Assembly: GCF_001941625.1 (NCBI RefSeq)
Contig: NZ_CP016076.1
Coordinates: 1,922,001-1,986,000 of the forward strand
Length of the DNA stretch: 64,000 nt
Direction of reading: 5' to 3'
Origin: Actinoalloteichus fjordicus
Lineage (GTDB): Bacteria; Actinomycetota; Actinomycetes; Mycobacteriales; Pseudonocardiaceae
Shown piece by piece: positions 22,999 through 32,505 of the stretch (position 1 is its first letter; every line of letters starts with the position of its first letter). The notes beneath the pieces were generated by a model. The model was not told where the DNA came from. It worked only from the letters and a program-made list of their open reading frames with translations, and did not search any database. The position numbers and the translations under genes were made by a program.

Positions 22999-25062
22999 TC
23001 AGAGCAGGTCGGGACGTCGCCACGAGTCGCCGAGCACCCGCTCGGCGAGGAACGCGAAGACCGTCTCGTACCAGACCTTGGCGTTGCCCGGAGTCAAGAT
23101 CCAGTGGTTCTCCGTGGGGAAGTACAGGAACCTGGCGGGCACGCCGTGCCGAGCCAGATCGTGGTACAGCCGAAGGGCCTCGCCGATCGGCACCCGATAG
23201 TCCCGGTCGCCGTGGATCACCAGCATCGGCGTGCGGATGTCGGCGACCCGAAGATGCGGCGAGTTCGCCGCCACCACCGCAGGCTCGGTCAGCGGATCAC
23301 CCAGTGCGCGCTGCCAGAAGTAGCCGTCATCCGTCGTTCCGGAGAATTGGTCGATGTTCCACAACGACGCGTGGGTCACCACGGCGTCGAACCGGTCGGT
23401 GCTGGTGGCGATCCAGTTGGCCATGTACCCCCCGAAGGAGCCGCCCATCGCCGCAGTGCGCCGCCCGTCCACGTCCGGCCGTTCCACCGTCGCGTCGGTG
23501 ATCGCCATCAGGTCGGTGTACGGAGCAGCCCCCCACCGCCGCCAGCCCACTCGGATGAAGTCCTGGCCGTATCCCGTGGACAGCGCGGGATCGGGGAGCA
23601 GCACCGCGTAACCGCGAGCGGTGGCCGTCCACGGATTCCACCGCCAGGTCCAGGTGTTCCAACTCATCATCGGTCCCCCGTGCACCCACAGCAGCAGGGG
23701 AGCGGGGTGCTGTGCGTCTGCGCCGACGGGCAGCGCGAGCCAGGCCCGCACGGTGCGGCCGTCGTCGACGGTGGTCTCGATCTCGGTCAGGGTTCCGGGC
23801 AGCTCGGCCACTGCGCCCGGCGCGGGCAGCCGCACCGGGTCCTGCTCGGTGCGGATCGTGTCGATCCGTACCGGCTGGGTCGGGTGGTCGATCGACGACC
23901 GCAAGGCGAACAGCACACCGGGATCGGCGCCGGGCTGGAGGTCTGAGTACGCACCTTCGCCGGTGAGGCGGTCGAGTCGACCGTCTTCCAGATCGAGGCG
24001 GAACACCGGCCTGCGGCCTGCCACGTTGGCGAGCAGGAACAGGCTTCGGCCGTCGCGGGCGACCGCCACCTCTTCCGGGCGGAACGGGAAGTCCGGCAGC
24101 AGATCGGTCAGCTCACCCGTGGCGAGGTCGGCACGGACGAGAGTCACATCCGGCGGCTCGTCGGCGCTGGCCTCCAGTTGACGCAGACAGAACACTGCGG
24201 CCGAGTCGGGGGCGAAGGCGGCGACCCGGAGGGAGGCGCCCTCCGTCTCGAAGGATGCCGTGGTCGCCCCGGTGCCAGCGTCGAGCACCACGACGGCGCT
24301 GCGGCTGCCTGCCTGCGGAGACACGTCGACGCGGAGTCCGTGGGCGACGAGGGTGCCGTCCGGGCTGATCAGCCCGGGCAGCGCGATCCTGCCGGTGGAG
24401 TCCGGCGTCAGGTCCAGCGGGTCGACGAGCCGACCGGCGTCCGCGTCGACACCCTCGGCGGCCAGCAGACGGGTGTGCGCCGGGCCGAGGTCGTGGTCCC
24501 AGTACCGCACCGGATACGACTCGTGCAGGATCGCCGTCACACCGGCCTTCTCGCGGGCCTTGCGCTTCTCCTCGTCGGCCTCGCCGAAGTCGACGAACGG
24601 GAGCACGGCGGCCGCGACGACGACCCGGCCGGTCTCGGCGGCGACCTGGACGGCCTGGACACCGCCGGACGGGGCGAAGACCTGCCGGGCCTCACCCGTC
24701 GGCGGCAGCAGCCAGAGCGCAGCTGCCGCAGTCGTGTCCTGCGGCGAGCCGGACGCCTCCTGATCGCGGCGAGCGGAGACGAACAGCAGCGAGCCGTCGG
24801 GACTGAAGACCGGGCTCGACTCGCTCTTGGCCGACCTGGTGAGACGCCGGGCAGGTCGTTGCCCTGCGGGGTCGAGTTCCCAGAGCGCGCCCTGCCATGT
24901 CTTGCCGTCCCCGGTCAGCTCGCTGACCACGGTGACGAGCCGATCTCCGGTCGGCGACACGGCCAGCGATCCGAGGCGGGGAACGGCCACGAAGCGGTCG
25001 AGATCGAGGAACGTGCCTGCCGCGTCGTCCGCAGGCGGCTCGGCGAGACTCGAAGTCGTCAT
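22999..25062 (-). CDS. S9 family prolyl oligopeptidase-type peptidase
   Basis: The 687-residue product has an N-terminal seven-bladed propeller (LAVSPTGDRLVTVVSELTGD onward, many PDG strands) and a C-terminal alpha/beta hydrolase. Catalytic Ser is in MGGSFGGYMANW, Asp in HGDRDYRVP and His in ENHWI. There is no signal peptide, so it should be a cytosolic peptidase or acylaminoacyl peptidase. It starts 3 bp after the galE stop and is probably the last gene of the ideR-galK-galE operon. Confidence 0.93.
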   Translation of the reverse strand: MTTSSLAEPPADDAAGTFLDLDRFVAVPRLGSLAVSPTGDRLVTVVSELTGDGKTWQGALWELDPAGQRPARRLTRSAKSESSPVFSPDGSLLFVSARRDQEASGSPQDTTAAAALWLLPPTGEARQVFAPSGGVQAVQVAAETGRVVVAAAVLPFVDFGEADEEKRKAREKAGVTAILHESYPVRYWDHDLGPAHTRLLAAEGVDADAGRLVDPLDLTPDSTGRIALPGLISPDGTLVAHGLRVDVSPQAGSRSAVVVLDAGTGATTASFETEGASLRVAAFAPDSAAVFCLRQLEASADEPPDVTLVRADLATGELTDLLPDFPFRPEEVAVARDGRSLFLLANVAGRRPVFRLDLEDGRLDRLTGEGAYSDLQPGADPGVLFALRSSIDHPTQPVRIDTIRTEQDPVRLPAPGAVAELPGTLTEIETTVDDGRTVRAWLALPVGADAQHPAPLLLWVHGGPMMSWNTWTWRWNPWTATARGYAVLLPDPALSTGYGQDFIRVGWRRWGAAPYTDLMAITDATVERPDVDGRRTAAMGGSFGGYMANWIATSTDRFDAVVTHASLWNIDQFSGTTDDGYFWQRALGDPLTEPAVVAANSPHLRVADIRTPMLVIHGDRDYRVPIGEALRLYHDLARHGVPARFLYFPTENHWILTPGNAKVWYETVFAFLAERVLGDSWRRPDLL

Positions 25063-25065
25063 CGA

Positions 25066-26028
25066 TCAGGCGCCGATCCGGCCCTGGGTGAACCGCCAGG
25101 CGTCGGCGACGATGGTGTCCAGGTCCGGACGCTCCGGCTTCCAGCCCAGCTCGGCGCGGGCGCGGTCGGCGGCCGCCACCAGCGTCGCCGGGTCGCCCGC
25201 GCGGCGGGGGGCGAGCTCGGCCGGGATGGCGTGCCCGGTGACACGCCTGCAGGCGTCGATGACCTCCTTGACGGAGAAGCCGGTGCCGTTGCCGAGGTTG
25301 TAGATCCGGTGCTCGCCCGCCGAGGCGTGCCGCAGCGCGAGCAGATGGGCATCGGCCAGGTCCGTCACGTGGATGTAGTCCCGGACGCAGGTGCCGTCCT
25401 CGGTCGGCCAGTCGTCGCCGTAGATCGACACCTGGGCCCGCAGACCGGACGCCACCTGGAGCACGAGCGGGATGAGGTGCGTCTCGGTGGCGTGTCGCTC
25501 CCCGAACCGGTCGTGGGCGCCCGCGACGTTGAAGTAACGCAGGCTCACCGCCGCGAGACCGTGGGCGTTGGCGTAGGAGGTGATGGCGTGGTCGATCGCC
25601 AGTTTGGTGGCACCGTAGGTGTTGGTGGGGCGGGTGGGGGCCGACTCGGGGATCGGCACCTGCTCCGGCTCGCCGTAGGTGGCGGCCGTCGAGGAGAACA
25701 CCAGCCGAGGAACACGATGCCGGTGTACGGCCGCGAGCAGCCGCAGCGAGGTCACCACGTTGCCGTCCCAGTACTTCGCCGGGTCCGTCATGGACTCGCC
25801 GACCAGCGACTTCGCCGCGAAGTGCAGGACGCCCTCGACCCCCTCGGCCAAGAGGTCGTCGGCCGCCTCGGCCAGATCGGCCTGGACGAATGTGGCGCCC
25901 TCGGGTACGGCGTCGGCGTGGCCGGTGGACAGGTCGTCGACCACCACGACCTCATGGCCCTCTTCGACCAGCCGCGCCGCACAGACGCTGCCTACGTATC
26001 CGGCTCCACCTGTCACCAGCAGCTTCAC
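25066..26028 (-). CDS. galE: UDP-glucose 4-epimerase
   Basis: The 320-residue extended short-chain dehydrogenase has the NAD-binding motif GGAGYVGS at the very N-terminus and the catalytic SSTAATYG ... YGATK. It interconverts UDP-galactose and UDP-glucose (Leloir pathway, envelope precursors). Start GTG 26028 ([14 protein letters not shown]) is set by the family N-terminus, although the frame is open upstream. It lies 62 bp after galK. A dtxR/ideR-galE linkage is common in actinobacteria. Confidence 0.95.
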   Translation of the reverse strand: MKLLVTGGAGYVGSVCAARLVEEGHEVVVVDDLSTGHADAVPEGATFVQADLAEAADDLLAEGVEGVLHFAAKSLVGESMTDPAKYWDGNVVTSLRLLAAVHRHRVPRLVFSSTAATYGEPEQVPIPESAPTRPTNTYGATKLAIDHAITSYANAHGLAAVSLRYFNVAGAHDRFGERHATETHLIPLVLQVASGLRAQVSIYGDDWPTEDGTCVRDYIHVTDLADAHLLALRHASAGEHRIYNLGNGTGFSVKEVIDACRRVTGHAIPAELAPRRAGDPATLVAAADRARAELGWKPERPDLDTIVADAWRFTQGRIGA

Positions 26029-26090
26029 GTTTCCAGCCTTCCGTTGACGCCTCGCGGGACAGCGTTCGGCCGAGGCGGACGGGTGGCCGG

Positions 26091-27341
26091 TCAGCCTGCT
26101 GACGACTCCTCGCGGCCTGCGCCTGCCGAGGGCAGCGCCGCGAAGAACCGGGGGTGTGCCAGCCCGCGCTCGTCGAACGCGGCGATGATCGACTCCTCGA
26201 CCTCCGCCTGTGCCGCAGACCGTATAAGGGCGATCGCTGACCCTCCGAACCCGCCTCCGGTCATCCGGGCGCCCAGGGCGCCCGCAGCCAGTGCCGACTC
26301 GACGACGAGGTCCAGCTCGGGGCTGGAGACCCGGTAGTCGTCGCGAAGACTCTCGTGCGAAGCGGTGAGCAGCGGGCCGATCATGTCGAGCCTGCCCTCC
26401 GTCAGCATTGTCACCACGGACTCGACCCTGGCGTTCTCGGTCACCACATGGCGGACCAGGGGCCGCAGCTCCTCGGGCAGGCGGGCCGTCGCCACGTCGA
26501 GTCCGCTGTGCGCGACCTCGCGCAGCGACTCGATCTCCAGGGCCTCGGCAGCCGCGACACAGCCGCGTCGCCGTTCCCCGTACCCCGACTCCGAGTGCGC
26601 GTGGCGGGTCCGGGTGTCGATGACCAGCAGCCGCAGGCCGTGCGCGGCGGTGTCGAAGGGCACCTGGATCTGCTCGCCGGAGCGGACGTCCAGGAACAGG
26701 ACGTGCGCCGCCGTGCAGCACAGCGACGCCGTCTGGTCGAGAACGCCGGTCGGCGCGCCGACGAAGTCGTTCTCGGCGCGCTGCGCCCAGCGCGCGATCC
26801 GGGTGAGGTCCGGACGCGCGTCGTCTGCCGGTCCGTCCAGCGGCGTGCCTGCGAGGTCCAGCAGGCTCAGCGCGGTGGCGCACTCCAGCGCCGCCGAGGA
26901 GGACAGGCCCGCGCCGGTCGGGACGTCGCCACAGATCACCAGGTCGGCGCCGCCGAGTCGGACGCCTTCCTCTCGTAGGACCCAGGCCACGCCTGCGGGA
27001 TAGGCCGCCCAACCCGTGACGTGCCCGGGCTCCAGCTCGGCGATGTGCAGCGGCTCGGCGATTTGTGGCCTGCCGTCGGCCCCGACGGTGGTCAGGTTCA
27101 ACAGTCCGTCGTCTCGGGCCGAGGCCGCGACGACGGTGCGGTGCGGCAGCGCGAACGGCAGCACGAAGCCGTCGTTGTAATCGGTGTGCTCACCGATGAG
27201 GTTCACCCGTCCGGGCGCACCCCAGCAGACCTCGGGGGCGTGCCCGTGTCGGGCGCGGAAGGCCGCGACGGCACGCTGGGCGGCGTCCGCGGAGTCGGCG
27301 GGCACGGTGACTGACTCCTCGGCGTGGACGTCGGTGCTCAC
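26091..27341 (-). CDS. galK: Galactokinase
   Basis: The 416-residue GHMP kinase phosphorylates galactose at C1. Motifs: galactokinase signature [15 protein letters not shown] (about 44-58), ATP-binding [11 protein letters not shown], and C-terminal [16 protein letters not shown] start 27341 overlaps the ideR stop by 4 bp. With galE this gives part of the Leloir pathway; no galT is visible in the window. Confidence 0.95.
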   Translation of the reverse strand: MSTDVHAEESVTVPADSADAAQRAVAAFRARHGHAPEVCWGAPGRVNLIGEHTDYNDGFVLPFALPHRTVVAASARDDGLLNLTTVGADGRPQIAEPLHIAELEPGHVTGWAAYPAGVAWVLREEGVRLGGADLVICGDVPTGAGLSSSAALECATALSLLDLAGTPLDGPADDARPDLTRIARWAQRAENDFVGAPTGVLDQTASLCCTAAHVLFLDVRSGEQIQVPFDTAAHGLRLLVIDTRTRHAHSESGYGERRRGCVAAAEALEIESLREVAHSGLDVATARLPEELRPLVRHVVTENARVESVVTMLTEGRLDMIGPLLTASHESLRDDYRVSSPELDLVVESALAAGALGARMTGGGFGGSAIALIRSAAQAEVEESIIAAFDERGLAHPRFFAALPSAGAGREESSAG

Positions 27342-28030
27342 AGGGCGCGCACCAGCACGGCGTGAGCGATGTTGGTGGCGAGCAGGGCGCTACCGCCGGG
27401 TCCGGTCACCTTGATCTCGTTCGATCCGCCTGCGGAGGAGACGGTGACCACTCGGTCGGGCATGACGCCCGCCGCCTTCAGATGTGCCATCAGGTCGGGG
27501 TCGAGCTGCACGTACTCGGCGATCCGGCAGACCTGGGCCTGGCCGCCGCCCCGGCGCGCGATCTCGTCGAGCCGGAGCAGGTCGGTCTCCATCGGCGGCG
27601 CGGGTTCGCCGACGCCCAGCTTGTCTAGACCGGGGATCGGATTTCCATACGGGGAGGTGGTGGGGTTGCCCAGCAGCGTGACGAGCTTGCGTTCGACCGC
27701 CTCGCTCATCACGTGTTCCCAGCGGCACGCCTCGCTGTGCACGTGCTCCCATTCCAGCCCGATCACGTCGACGAGCAGGCGCTCGGCCAGGCGATGCTTG
27801 CGCATCACCGCCTCGGCGCGTTCCCGCCCGGCTCCGGTCAGCTCCAGGTGGCGGTCCTCGGCCACGATGAGCAGCCCGTCCCGTTCCATTCTGGCCACCG
27901 TCTGGCTGACGGTGGGCCCGCTCTGTCCCAGCCGTTCCGCGATGCGAGCGCGCAGTGGGATCACGCCCTCCTCGCCGAGGTCGTAGATCGTGCGCAGGTA
28001 CATCTCGGTGGTGTCGATGAGCTCGTTCAC
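27338..28030 (-). CDS. ideR: Iron-dependent repressor IdeR/DtxR
   Basis: The 230-residue product (same length as mycobacterial IdeR) has the DtxR helix-turn-helix (LRARIAERLGQSGPTVSQTV), the dimerisation/metal domain with ligands in MRKHRLAERLLVDVIGLEWE and HSEACRWEHVMSE, and a C-terminal SH3-like domain. It represses iron uptake genes and may activate storage genes under iron sufficiency. Start GTG 28030 gives MNELIDTTEMYLRTIYDL, with GGGAG upstream. No iron box (TTAGGTTAGSCTAACC type) was seen in its own upstream region. Confidence 0.96.
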   Translation of the reverse strand: MNELIDTTEMYLRTIYDLGEEGVIPLRARIAERLGQSGPTVSQTVARMERDGLLIVAEDRHLELTGAGRERAEAVMRKHRLAERLLVDVIGLEWEHVHSEACRWEHVMSEAVERKLVTLLGNPTTSPYGNPIPGLDKLGVGEPAPPMETDLLRLDEIARRGGGQAQVCRIAEYVQLDPDLMAHLKAAGVMPDRVVTVSSAGGSNEIKVTGPGGSALLATNIAHAVLVRAL

Positions 28031-28431
28031 GCCGGCTCCCCTGTTGAAAGTCCTAGAGCTTGTGGCAGTCGTGGTTCGTCGCGGAGAATGAGGTCGAGTC
28101 GCCAGGAGGGGGTCGCGAGAAAGGCGACACCTTGACACGCGAGCGGTGGGACCGCGCTACCGGCTACCACGACATCCTAGAGCCTGTCCTTGTTCCCTGT
28201 TCTCTCGTCATGTGACGCGTTGGTCGTCGGCGTCGCCGCCTCTCGGCCGTGACGCCGTCGTGGTCTGTTCCTCCGTCACCACCCCGCCCCGACTGCTTCG
28301 CGCGTGCCGTGGATCGCGACGCATGACGAGGGACGGCTGTCCTCCGTCTTCATCGTAGGGGCGGGTGCCGACCGGCTCGGCCCGATACACAGGCGTGGCG
28401 AGGTGGACCTGTGCGGTCCCGTTCCGCGAAG
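28031..28431. other. Intergenic region between divergent ideR and sulfurtransferase
   Basis: 401 bp with no supportable gene. It presumably holds both promoters. CCTAGAGC occurs twice on the + strand (28051 and 28177) as an imperfect repeat; no clear iron box was found. Confidence 0.5.
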
Positions 28432-29292
28432 ATGTCGAGCGTGCAGCCGTTGGTGAGTACCGAGGAACTGGCCGAGGCGATGGCGGGCGAGAACCCGCCG
28501 GTGCTGGTGGACGTGCGCTGGGCATTGACGGGGCCGCCCGGCCGCCTCGCCTACCAGGCGGGTCACCTGCCCGACGCGGTCTTCCTGGATCTCGACCGCG
28601 ATCTCGCCGCCCCACCGGGGTCCGGGGGGAGACACCCACTTCCCGCCGCCGAGGACCTCCAGGCCGTGCTGCGGTCCGCCGGGATCAGCGCAGGCCGCCG
28701 GGTGGTCGCCTACGACGCCGCCGACGGCTCGGTGGCCGCGCGGGCTTGGTGGCTGTTGCGCTGGGCGGGGCATGACCAGGTCTCGGTGCTGGACGGCGGG
28801 TTCGCCGCCTGGACGGCCGAGGGACGCGAGGTGACCGCCGTCGTTCCCGACCCCGCGCCGGGCGACATCGTGGTTCGGGCGGGGAGCCTGCCGGTGCTCG
28901 ACGCCGCCGGTGCCGAGGAGCTCACCGAGCGCGGCGTGCTCTTGGACGCGCGAGCGCCACAGCGCTATCGCGGCGAGGTCGAGCCGGTGGATGCCAGGCC
29001 CGGCCACGTGCCTGGTGCGCGGAACGCCCCGTTCGCCGAGCACCTCGACGAGTCGGGTCGCTGGCGTTCTCCCGCCGAGCTGGCCGAGCACTTCGCCGCC
29101 TTGGGCGTCACCGGCACCACGCCGGTCGGTGCCTACTGCGGATCAGGGGTGACCGCCTGCTCGGTGCTGCTGGCGCTGGAGACTGCGGGACTCAGCGCCC
29201 CCGACCGGCCTGCCGCCCTCTACGCGGGTTCCTGGTCGGAATGGGCGGGGCAGCCGCAGCGCCCGGCAGCGTTGGGGGAGTCGCCCCGCTGA
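28432..29292 (+). CDS. Thiosulfate/3-mercaptopyruvate sulfurtransferase (two rhodanese domains)
   Basis: The 286-residue product has tandem rhodanese domains. The first (about 5-130: VLVDVRWALTGPPGRLAYQA, GHLPDA) is inactive-type; the second (about 150-280) carries catalytic Cys236 in AYCGSGVTAC. The active loop fits thiosulfate- rather than mercaptopyruvate-type enzymes, but that is inference. ATG 28432 is chosen over an in-frame GTG at 28411. It is cytosolic. Confidence 0.9.
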   Translation: MSSVQPLVSTEELAEAMAGENPPVLVDVRWALTGPPGRLAYQAGHLPDAVFLDLDRDLAAPPGSGGRHPLPAAEDLQAVLRSAGISAGRRVVAYDAADGSVAARAWWLLRWAGHDQVSVLDGGFAAWTAEGREVTAVVPDPAPGDIVVRAGSLPVLDAAGAEELTERGVLLDARAPQRYRGEVEPVDARPGHVPGARNAPFAEHLDESGRWRSPAELAEHFAALGVTGTTPVGAYCGSGVTACSVLLALETAGLSAPDRPAALYAGSWSEWAGQPQRPAALGESPR

Positions 29293-29811
29293 CATCGCCT
29301 TTCGCCGCAGCCGACCGCATCGACGCCGTGGCAGGTGCCGGGCGAGCCGGAACGTCGCCCGCGTCCGAGGACGTGGCGGGTCTGATGCGGTCGGTGGGAC
29401 CTGGGCGGCCCGGACCGGCCCAGGAGTCGGGCTGGAAACGAGCGTGGGCAGCGAACGCGCAGCCGGTCGGCAGAACCGACCGTCCGGGCGGGGACACCGG
29501 CCGGTGCGCATGGCGCAGCGGTCCTGCCGTACCGAGCGGGGCTGACGGTTCAGCTGACCGGCCGGGCGTTTCCGGGCGGTCAGCCGTTCGTTCACCTGCG
29601 GGAAGGGCGAGGTCGGCCGACGGTGACGCCTCCGACGGCGATCACGAACACGCCGTCATCGAGGTGTCGGCCGACGCGGGCGCCGCCGTCGGGGGTTGGT
29701 CGGTGTCCAACGCGGTGTCGGTCGAGGCCCGACCAGGCGGACCACGCCGACGACGGGACGGAGCCCGAGCACGTCAACTGTGCTCGACCCGTGACGCGCG
29801 AATCACGAGGT
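29293..29811. other. Intergenic region between convergent genes
   Basis: About 520 bp downstream of the sulfurtransferase. Frames are open on both strands because of high GC, but no ribosome binding site or family match was seen. It ends in the terminator at 29812. Confidence 0.5.
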
Positions 29812-29843
29812 GGTTCCGACCGCGAACGATCGCGGTCGGAACC
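29812..29843. terminator. Bidirectional terminator hairpin
   Basis: GGTTCCGACCGCGA (29812-29825) and its perfect complement (29830-29843) enclose a 4-nt loop, 31 bp beyond the stop of the minus-strand lipoprotein gene and facing the sulfurtransferase side. Confidence 0.85.
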
Positions 29844-29873
29844 GGTGCACCGTAGAACCGCAGTAGTCGACGA

Positions 29874-30515
29874 TCAGGCTGCCGGAACCGCGTCGTAGAC
29901 GAGCTGAAGCATCGCCTCGGCCTCCGGGCAGAGGTCCCGCTCGACAGTCCCCCAGGTGTCGAGGTCGACGTAGATCGTGTTGAGGAGCACCGAGGGGTCC
30001 TCATTGACGACGACGCCGACCTCGCAACGACCCTCGGTGACCAGGCGGTAACCAGGGCGTCCCAGGATCTCCGTTGGCTCCTCTTCCTCGCTCGTCACGT
30101 CCTCGCCCCAGTAGGTGGCCCCGAAGCCGAGGTAGTTGAGGGAGGTCCCGTCCAGGTCGATGGAATAGGAGCAGATCGTCGTGTAGTCGCTGGGGTCGGT
30201 CACGCTCGGCGAGCCGACGGCTGCCTCGATCTCGGCGACGTCCACCAGGTCGCAGTAGCCCGGGACGGCCTCGGGACTCTTCGCATCGCCGCCACCGCTG
30301 CCACCGCCGTCCGCGGTCGGGGTGGTGGGGTCCGGGATCGGGATCGTCGGTGTGGTGGCCTCGTCGCCTCCCGAGCCCGAATCGTCTTCGCTGGTCTGCG
30401 AGCCGCCCGCGCCGGGTGCGGGAGACGCGGTGCCTGCCACCGGCGTGGCACACGCTCCTAAGCCGAGAACGAGCAGAACGGCGCTGATCGCGGTGGTCAG
30501 GCTTCGCTGAGACAT
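29874..30515 (-). CDS. DUF3558 family lipoprotein
   Basis: The 213-residue product has a lipoprotein signal (SLTTAISAVLLVLGLGACAT; lipobox LGAC), an acidic Ser/Gly/Thr/Pro linker and a DUF3558 domain with conserved Cys (YCDLVDVAEIEAAVG; TTICSYSIDLDG; GRCEVGVVVNEDPS; RDLCPEAE). It is attached to the outer face of the membrane; function unknown. Start ATG 30515 is 10 nt after AAAGG; ATG 30524 also fits. Confidence 0.85.
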   Translation of the reverse strand: MSQRSLTTAISAVLLVLGLGACATPVAGTASPAPGAGGSQTSEDDSGSGGDEATTPTIPIPDPTTPTADGGGSGGGDAKSPEAVPGYCDLVDVAEIEAAVGSPSVTDPSDYTTICSYSIDLDGTSLNYLGFGATYWGEDVTSEEEEPTEILGRPGYRLVTEGRCEVGVVVNEDPSVLLNTIYVDLDTWGTVERDLCPEAEAMLQLVYDAVPAA

Positions 30516-30811
30516 GGCGCGCATACCTTTCAGACGGGCGCCGAGCATATTCGGTTTCACGACGTCTGGAGCGAACTCCGTCGAGCTGATCACCGGATTC
30601 GGCACCGTGGGTGACCTCGCCGAACCGCAGCGGCAGGCAGGATCGCTGAGACGGTAGCCGACGACCCCGTCACCTCACATGCCGATCGGCGAACTCCGAC
30701 CCAGCGTGGCCGAGGATGAGCGCTTCGCGACGGCGCAGGCTCGCCTGTCGCCTGCCTGGGAGCGCATGATCTCGCCGTCGTATCTCGCACAGAGCGGGGT
30801 ACGGTCGGCCG

Positions 30812-32023
30812 GTGGCGTCGGCGGCGATCGTGTGGGACGAGAATCTGCTCGGATACGACATGGGCGAGTCCCATCCCCTCACCCCGGTCCGACTCGACCT
30901 GACGATGCGGTTGGCGCGTGAGCTGGGCGTTCTCGACGGGATCTCCCTCGTTCGGCCCGTCCCCGCCGACGAGACGCTGCTTGCCGCGATTCACGACCGC
31001 GAGTATCTCGCCGCCGTGCGTGCCGCCTCCGCGATCGACACAGAGCCCGCATCCGAACTCCCCTCCCGATTCGGCCTCGGCACGGTGGACAATCCGATCT
31101 TCCCCGACATGCACGAGTCGTCGGCGCTGATCGCGGGCGCCTCGGTCGCCGCGGCCAGGGAGATCGTCGAGGGCCGCGTCGACCGCGCCGTGAACATCGC
31201 GGGCGGGCTGCATCACGCCATGGCCGATCGCGCGGCGGGATTCTGCGTCTACAACGACTGCGTGGCCGCCATCGCGTGGCTCCTCGATCAGGGGCTGGAG
31301 CGCATCGCCTACCTGGACGTGGACGTGCACCACGGTGACGGGGTCCAGGCCGCGTTTCAGTACGACCCGCGCGTGCTCACGATGTCTGTTCACCAGCATC
31401 CGATGACACTGTGGCCGGGGACGGGCGGTCCTGCCGACGTGGGCGGTCCCGGCGCCGAGGGCCGGGCGGTGAACCTGGCCCTGCCGCCGGGGACCGACGA
31501 CGCGGGCTGGCAGCGGGCCTTCCATGCGGTGGTGCCGTCGTTGCTCGCGGCGTTCGAACCTCAGCTGCTCGTCACGCAGTGCGGTGTCGACACTCACCGG
31601 GAGGACCCGTTGGCGGACCTGGCGTTGACCGTCGACGGCCACCGGGCGATCTATCGGACGCTGCGCGACCTGGCGGAGACGCACGCGGGGGGACGTTGGC
31701 TGGCCCTCGGCGGCGGCGGATACTCGCCGTTCCGCGTGGTGCCGAGGTCCTGGACCCACCTGCTTGCAGTGCTGTTGGACCGCGACCTCGCCCCGGAGAC
31801 GACGATTCCCGCCGGGTGGCGTGCCCATGCCGCACGGCTCGCGCCGCCGGACACACCCATCCCCGTCTCGATGAGCGATGACGGGCATGGCGACGCGTCC
31901 GGAGACGCGGGCTTCCCTGCGTGGGACGGCGAGGTGTCCCATCGGGTCGACCGTGCTCTGCTGGCCACGCGTCGGGCAGTGTTCCCCCTGTTCGGACTGG
32001 ACCCGGAGGACCGACGGGACTGA
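30812..32023 (+). CDS. acuC: AcuC-type deacetylase (histone deacetylase family)
   Basis: The 403-residue class I HDAC-like enzyme removes acetyl groups from lysines, classically from acetyl-CoA synthetase. Active-site motifs are present: GGLHHAM (catalytic His pair), Zn ligands in DVDVHHGDGVQ and the GGGGYSP loop. GTG 30812 is preceded by TACGGT 6 nt upstream and no ribosome binding site, so a leaderless transcript is likely. It stands 482 bp before a protein acetyltransferase gene, suggesting one reversible acetylation module. Confidence 0.93.
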   Translation: MASAAIVWDENLLGYDMGESHPLTPVRLDLTMRLARELGVLDGISLVRPVPADETLLAAIHDREYLAAVRAASAIDTEPASELPSRFGLGTVDNPIFPDMHESSALIAGASVAAAREIVEGRVDRAVNIAGGLHHAMADRAAGFCVYNDCVAAIAWLLDQGLERIAYLDVDVHHGDGVQAAFQYDPRVLTMSVHQHPMTLWPGTGGPADVGGPGAEGRAVNLALPPGTDDAGWQRAFHAVVPSLLAAFEPQLLVTQCGVDTHREDPLADLALTVDGHRAIYRTLRDLAETHAGGRWLALGGGGYSPFRVVPRSWTHLLAVLLDRDLAPETTIPAGWRAHAARLAPPDTPIPVSMSDDGHGDASGDAGFPAWDGEVSHRVDRALLATRRAVFPLFGLDPEDRRD

Positions 32024-32505
32024 GGGGTCCTGCCGACTCGGGCAACCCGAGGCCGGTCTCCTCGGATGCGCGCGGGCCGAGGATCTCCAGCCCGTCCGGA
32101 GGGGCCAGCCGCCTTGTTCGGGAATCAGGACGCGGCGCCGGTCCGACGCCGTCGTGGGCTCGCCGACGGCAGGCGATGCGGCGCAGAATCGTGTCGTCGA
32201 GGTATCGCCGATCCGCGGCCCGGGCAGGAGTGATGGTGCGGTCCTCGCTGTTCCACGGGCCGCCCGTGGCGGTCGCGCGGGGTCGGAGATGTTGGCGACC
32301 CGCCGTCGCCGTGCCACGGTGGTGGCCGGGGCGGGCGGCGGGCAGCTCGCGGGCGCTGCGGTGGCGCGGCGCTGGTGCGGCTGGCCGAGCGTGGCTGGAT
32401 GCGTGATCCGCCGCGCTGGTGGGGCGGTGCCGGACGCGCCGTGCGTGCGGCGATGCCTGCCGCGTCGCCACCCGCGCGGCGGCCGACGAGGGAGGGCAGC
32501 GGCTG
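32024..32505. other. Intergenic region
   Basis: 482 bp between acuC and the acetyltransferase gene. No supportable coding frame, palindrome or terminator was recognised, apart from GC-rich complementarity. Confidence 0.5.

Noticed and set aside
28031-28431. IdeR iron box upstream of ideR
   Set aside because: No sequence close to TTAGGTTAGSCTAACCTAA was found; CCTAGAGC repeats are too short.
29241-29855. 204-codon + strand frame after the sulfurtransferase
   Set aside because: Starts inside the previous gene and has no family-like sequence or codon pattern.
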